A stretch of DNA of 64,000 bases from Trema orientale (taxonomy: Eukaryota > Streptophyta > Magnoliopsida > Rosales > Cannabaceae): positions 808,591 to 872,590 of the forward strand of contig JXTC01000029.1 in assembly GCA_002914845.1 (NCBI GenBank), in the 5' to 3' direction. A program made the translations under genes and the position numbers. Below are positions 58,684 to 64,000 of this stretch, in pieces. The notes under the pieces are model-generated. The model was given only the letters and a program-made list of their open reading frames with translations. It searched no databases and was not told the origin of the DNA. Position 1 is the stretch's first letter. Every line of letters begins with the position of its first letter.

Positions 58684-59572
58684 ATATACAATACGGAAAT
58701 TATTACTAAAATACCTTCGTATTTTAAAGAAATGTGAAAAGAAACCTTACGTTTTTGGAAATTCAAAAGAAATACCATCTATTTTAATTACCATATCCCT
58801 TGATGGTTCAAAAGACGGTAAAAAAATTAACAAAATTCCTGCTTACTTACACAAATTTGATAATTGTGTTCCTCTTCATGCCTTGAACTCGATGAGTCTA
58901 TTATAGCTTGCAATATATACAAAAAAACAGGAAAAAAAATCTTTTTCACATTTCATCTAACGAGTGATGTGTAAACCCAAATCCCAAACCAATAGACCTA
59001 AAATCTCACCTCTCCAATGATCGCCTGCCGCCTCCTATAAAATTTAATTTCTGTTTTCAGTTCATTTATTGTTTTTGATTAATCAATGTATGTATTTCAT
59101 ACACATATCGGCTATTTGGTCTTTTCACTGTTTAAGTCACTTAATTAGTTGGTGAAGGGTATATTTTTGCAGAAATTTCAAATACCAATGTATTAATTTG
59201 CAGAAATCAGTCAAGGTCAAAAGTCAGACAATTTTTATGTCACTAACCGCATAAATAATGAGTAATATATAACAAAAAATCGAAAGTATTTATGTACGTA
59301 GTGAGTTTCTTCCAAGTCAACTTAGCTGATCTCTCTTTCCCCCCTCTCTCTATGAAATGTAGCTAGCAATATAACAATTAAAAACGGTTCTGTAGAGGCC
59401 GAAAATTAAGATCAAAACCTTGAGGTGATGCAAATGTTCTTGAAAATAATATTGCTATTATTACAAATATTTAAATAATAGACTCATACCTATCGATCAT
59501 TACAAAAATCATTCGGTTTGTCATCGCACATGGACAAAGCTAACAATGATCGAAGCCGTTCGTACGTACTAA

Positions 59573-59626
<54 letters not shown>

Positions 59627-59843
59627 GATATGCACTTAAATTTTTTGAAGAACAAGAAGAGGAGATCATGATGATCGAACCTCAGGGAAAAAAAAAAAAA
59701 AAGAGTGGAAGATTGGATCATTTGTGCATCTAAGAAAGGACATGTCGTCAAATTTAGGGTTTCCCTGGATCTTGATAAAAGCTCCATATAACATCAACGG
59801 TCAATTGATCAGCGTTAATGTTTCAATCGAATATGGGGTTGAA
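58684..59843. other. Intergenic downstream of GLK, compound microsatellite
   Basis: Contains a (TA)n(GA)n compound microsatellite at about 59571-59621. 59640-59843 is probably GLK 3' UTR. No other gene. Confidence 0.5.
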
Positions 59844-62800
59844 TCAAGCACAAGATGGTGGCACTTTAGGGACTCCTTGTCGTTGAAGTTCCACCATCAC
59901 GCTATCCATAGAGGGAGGTTTTAGGCCCAAAGGAAGTGGCAGCCATGGTTTCGCTAAAACATCTCCAATAGCTGAATCTACGCTTTCTTTTGACTGAAAA
60001 ACAAAAGCAAAATACGTTTATAAATCGCAAAATACATTTATAAATCTATATATGTATGTTGTCTATCCACTGTTACTAGAGAGAAAAATTACGTCAAAAA
60101 AAAAAAAAACGTTGACAGATATATTTTATAGACTTAATCTGGCAAAGGCATGGATCCAAGCAACGTTAATCCTTAAATTTTAACTCAAAGTTAACTTATA
60201 ATATAAGTTAGTAGTACCTACGAGGTCTAAAAAACTTCAGGTGACCCTTAACTGATATATATTACTGTTGAACGTACGTAGCATAGTGATGCTCTCGCTT
60301 CCATGCATGTTATAAGAGTAATTACCGCATCTATAGATGTACTAATTAATTAGCTAACGACCAGAACACAATTGTACACGACACTGACAAATATCACTTT
60401 TTTGTTTTTCATTGATAATTGACACTTAAAAAATTAACCTGTATATTAAATCAAGCTATTTGGAAGAAAAAAGAAAGCGAAAATATTAATAGTAATAAAT
60501 TAATAAATATTTTATTGGTTTTACTAAACTCACTGGATGAAAGTCGAAAAGAGGGAGGGGGCCAGATTGTCCATTGGTGAGACTACCATTGCCGGTGTCT
60601 ACTTTATACATGGCATGGGGTGGTGGGATGCCTGGGACAGGCGGAGTGGCAAATCTCTGCATGATGAGATTTAATGTAACAATGTTACCTATATATTATA
60701 TAATTAAACATGTATGTATGTAAGTGTGTTTTACATGCATGCATGTATCTATGTATGAATGATACAGTACATTTCTTTCAAAAAGAAATTAGAAAAATTC
60801 TCGTGGAGAAAAAGACATAATGAAAGGTGCCAAAAAAAAAATGTGACATATGGAATATGTGTATAGTATATACCGGCGCTGTAGCCAGTGTTTGTGGAAA
60901 GCATGGCGTTCCTGGGGTTAGTGCATTGGGAACCTACAAATAATCAAAAACAATTATTCCAATGATTAATAGTATTAATGAGACAATAATTAGAAACTCT
61001 AAAGTCGAATACCAAGCTAATTAAACATAAATGAGAACAAATAAAAAAATATGAAAAGAAAATAGAGTTTTAATTACTTACTCGTTGGTGGTGGGAGCGC
61101 CAATAAGAAGGGTCCGGTGGCGGCGGATGAGTGACCGGTGGCCAGGCTTGCGGCGGAGGGTGAGAGGGGGAATGGGGTAAGTGCTTGGGCGGCCACACGT
61201 GCATTAGGGATTGGTCAATGGTGGGATGGCCCCACACGTGTAAGGGTCTAAAGTGGTGGTGCATGGGTGGTGGAACTGGCTGTACTGGTGGTGGTGTCAT
61301 TGGAGGGAAGCCCATGGTGGGTGCTACTGGCCAGGGGCTCACGTCTCTCTTCCCGGTTGCTCCTCCGCCGCCACCGCCTGCTGAGCCGTACATTTGCCGC
61401 CTCTGGCTCCAGCTTGCTGCCTCAGCCTCACGCGCCAGCAAATGTTTCCGATGGGATCGATATTTCTGTGCACATCACACGAGTATATATATATATATAT
61501 ATATATTTATAATTAGTAAATTTACTCCACATTAATATAGAGTACTCATGATTTTTTTTTTTAAAAAAAAAAACAAAAGCAGTCACGTTAAATGAAATAA
61601 TCAATAATCTTTATTTCTTTCAAATTTTACTCGAAATATATGATTTATATGTAATGGTAAGGCCCTATTATAAGGGTCTTATGTGAAATGTGACTAGATG
61701 TACTTCTTTTCTTTCTTTGGCGAGCTAGATTAGAATATTTGACTTTTAGCTCGTAAAGAAAACATGAAAACCAAGTTATAACTTATAAGTAAACACACAA
61801 TATACAATTATATATATATATTTCTTATTAGGTCTAGCTTTTGTTCGTCAGAAAACTTAGCGGTACAAAAAGGACTATAGACAGATGAAGAAATTAATGC
61901 ATCTATTTTTTATTTATTTTTTTTAAAGTTCTCGACAGTTTTTCCCATATTATATAAAGAGGAGAGGTTGGAGAACGGTTCTAGATTTCTTTCATATATA
62001 AATTAAAAGGAAAAAAGTCACGAAACACAGTTAGAAAATTGATAGAATATACAGTATCATATATGTATGATACAGATATATCCCATAAATATGATAAACA
62101 TGAAATATACTGTAGAGGAGCAAGTTATGTATGATAAAAGAGAGGAGCAACAAGTAGGGTCGTTTTTTGAAAATTGGGTTACCTGAAGGTGGCTGGCAAT
62201 GTTATGTCGAGTGAGACAATCAATTCCCATAAGCTCTAAAATCCGTGAAGGCACTGCCTTATCCACTCCTAACTGCTCCACTGCCTGTACGAACCTCCTG
62301 TGCAATTCTGGTGTCCAATCCACCTACATACATACACACAATTCAAGGAGACTTTAAATCAATTCACCTATATTCAATATTATTATATATAAATCCAGTA
62401 GTACTCTTTCTTTTAATTAATATACAAACATCGAATCCCATATATATATATATATGACCAACACAAATTCATACTCACATAACAATTTTAGGTTTTTTCA
62501 AATTTTCACAACCCCCTCTCTCTCTTTTCTCTTTCTTTTCCCGTGATTTGGATAAAGTTTGTGAAACCCATATAATGGATATAGATCCCAAAAGAGTTTC
62601 ATAATACCACTTAAATTAATATTATCGTGTGTCAGCCACAAGCTTCCTTAAACGTAATTAAAATAGTTCAAAACCTATATCCTATGTCTATACCGGCACC
62701 AAAAACTAGCCTAAAAAAGAAACACAAGAAACATGAGATTCCCCGATCTCTCCCAACTAGGTTCGCACCTAAAGAACTCTAAAACCTAATTAATTAATTA

Positions 62801-63401
62801 TTTACTTATAACTACTTACCTTAACTTTTCGCTTCCCTTGAGAATTATTCTTCGACTGAGCTGTAGACGTAGACTTCCTCCCTCCTCCTTTATCGGCGGC
62901 TTCCTTCGTGTTCGTCTTCGTCGACGACGCACCATTATTCCGGGCCACCGACTCGGACGGACTCGAATCCAAACCCGACCCGGAGCCCGAAACCTTATCA
63001 TTATCATCCTCAACCTCGGCGGCTTTGGTCTTATCCTGGTCCACGGCATTAGTACTGTTCCCAACGTTGTCATCAACATCCGCCGATCTATCCGCCGACA
63101 CGGAGGTGTTCACGTCGGAGTTATAATCCTCGGCGGAAAAATCGGCGAGGATCTCGGGGTCCATCTCCAAGTCGGGCAGGACATCGCCGTCGACATGGAT
63201 ACCGATGAAGAGGTCGTCGAAGTCGATGCTGTCGAGGAGGTTGGAGTCGGCGAAGTCAGGGAACGCATCTCCACCGTTGATTGATGATGAGAAGCTGATG
63301 GTACTACTATTGGTCGAAGAATCCAAGGCCTCTCCTTGCTTTTCATCCCTAGTAGTGTAAGTGTCCCTTAGTGGTGACACAGTAAGCATTCCAATAATCA
63401 A
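59844..63401 (-). CDS. GLK: GOLDEN2-LIKE (GLK) GARP transcription factor
   Basis: Nuclear GARP/Myb-like activator of chlorophyll-synthesis and photosystem-antenna genes and of chloroplast development. Exons on the minus strand: 63401-62820, 62323-62183, 61465-61082, 60933-60874, 60656-60534 and 59993-59844. Phases all join, giving 479 aa from 63401 or 475 aa from the ATG at 63389. The latter starts MLTVSPLRD, like known GLKs (ML-SP), so it is preferred. An acidic N-terminal region ([32 protein letters not shown]) precedes the GARP DNA-binding domain [20 protein letters not shown] to [11 protein letters not shown], then [17 protein letters not shown] Pro/His-rich middle ([20 protein letters not shown]) and the complete C-terminal GCT box ([20 protein letters not shown] to KVPPSCA) follow. 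Whether it is GLK1 or GLK2 cannot be settled by eye. In Arabidopsis GLKs respond to plastid retrograde signals. Confidence 0.95.
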
Positions 63402-64000
63402 ACTCCACCAAATTAATTAAAAGAAAAAAAAAACTATATAGTATAATAATAACGATAACAATACTCTCTCGAGTCTCGACCGAGCTTATAGTATATAAGT
63501 TTTATTATATGGTTAATGAAGTTGGTGATAAATAAGTGTATGGTGTTATAGTAGAGCAAGAATATTATGGGGTTTCGATTTTTTTCTTTTGGCCGGTGAA
63601 TCGATCGGAGACGGGGAGAGAAAAGGGACAAATGGTTGTTAATGGGATTTTTTTTTTTATTTTTTCAAAAAATATTTTAGGTTTTTGCAGAGAGTATAAT
63701 ATAAGTGGGTCTATAATGGAGGAGATTGGATCTCAACCACAATTGAGAGTTGAGAACTCAGAGATTTGTTTTTATGTTTTTGGTTTTGTTTGGGTCTGTT
63801 CTGCTTATATAATTTTCCCTCTGTTTATATTCGACTTGTGGATGACCTTTTTTTGAAGGTTTGAAAATCATATAGAAAGGTGCTCGTGAGCTCTATTTAT
63901 TGTATTTGAAATTGTTTTTTTTTTGTTTATATATTTATTTATTTTTGGGAGGAACTAAAAAGCAGGAGAGAGAAAGTGAGGTCCCATTTATGTCAGTGAT
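63402..64000 (-). promoter_or_regulatory. GLK upstream leader and promoter region
   Basis: On the minus strand TTATATAAG at 63812-63804 and a second TATA-like ATAAATAGAG at 63891-63900 are candidate core elements, implying a leader of roughly 350-470 bases. T-rich tracts fill the leader. The region runs off the window. Confidence 0.4.

Noticed and set aside
58000..59500. Possible miRNA gene downstream of the promoter-like island
   Set aside because: No stable miRNA-like hairpin could be found by eye; only AT runs and the 96-bp duplication.
59518..59787. Open frames across the TA/GA microsatellite
   Set aside because: Translation is IYIYI and RERER repeats from the microsatellite, lying in or beside the GLK 3' UTR.
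62838..63284. Plus-strand open frame of 148 codons
   Set aside because: Antisense of GLK exon 1, whose acidic low-complexity sequence keeps the opposite strand open.

Overview
The window is nuclear DNA of a eudicot plant. The intergenic DNA is AT-rich, the genes are split by many short GT-AG introns, and the set includes plant-specific families (GLK, NFD6-like, E6-like, F-box/FBA). Rosales is only a guess from overall feel. It is draft assembly: N-runs at 37081-37112 and 49728-50494 and a single N at 9052. Exon models were built by hand from splice sites, reading phase and remembered family sequences; no search was run.

Layout. 1-2413 (-): a 5'-truncated, multiply disabled EAF1 (NuA4 platform subunit) copy that still has introns. 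3726-4977 (+): F-box/FBA gene with one extra base. 7001-8831 (-): small NFD6-like mitochondrial protein. 12208-15457 (+): PIG-V, GPI mannosyltransferase 2, 8 exons. 17864-21793 (+): CBP20, nuclear cap-binding subunit, 8 exons, with a U12-type AT-AC intron. 22600-27357 (-): DCAF13/SOF1 WD40 protein, 16 exons, convergent with CBP20. 29227-37130 (-): RPN1 of the 26S proteasome, about 25 exons, first exon interrupted by Ns. 44508-45212 (-): E6-like secreted protein, single exon. 59844-63401 (-): GOLDEN2-LIKE (GLK) transcription factor, 6 exons. The genes are functionally unrelated neighbours, as is usual in plants; there is no operon.

The left 37 kb is gene-rich. From about 37 to 59 kb there is one gene (E6-like) in a bed of small non-autonomous elements. 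Most of these are foldback or long-terminal-inverted-repeat elements: 2915-3244 and 9325-9876 (one family), 38643-38994, 41846-42991, 41150-41545 and 55040-55450 (one family), and 52980-53935. There are also short MITEs with target-site duplications (51362-51545; 55777-55947), a MITE pair with GTTTGGTTC ends (3245-3582; 52383-52750), a 74-bp minisatellite (47431-48205), an 11-bp minisatellite that stays open as an ORF (54061-54384), and a dispersed repeat packed with TCGA palindromes (16555-17060; 56285-56950).

The most noteworthy items are the U12 AT-AC intron of CBP20 carrying an internal 195-bp tandem duplication, the decay pattern of the EAF1 copy, the TCGA-palindrome repeat, the 1.15-kb long-TIR element with an unexplained coding-like core, and the 11-bp minisatellite. 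I found no evidence for a wholly new multi-gene system.
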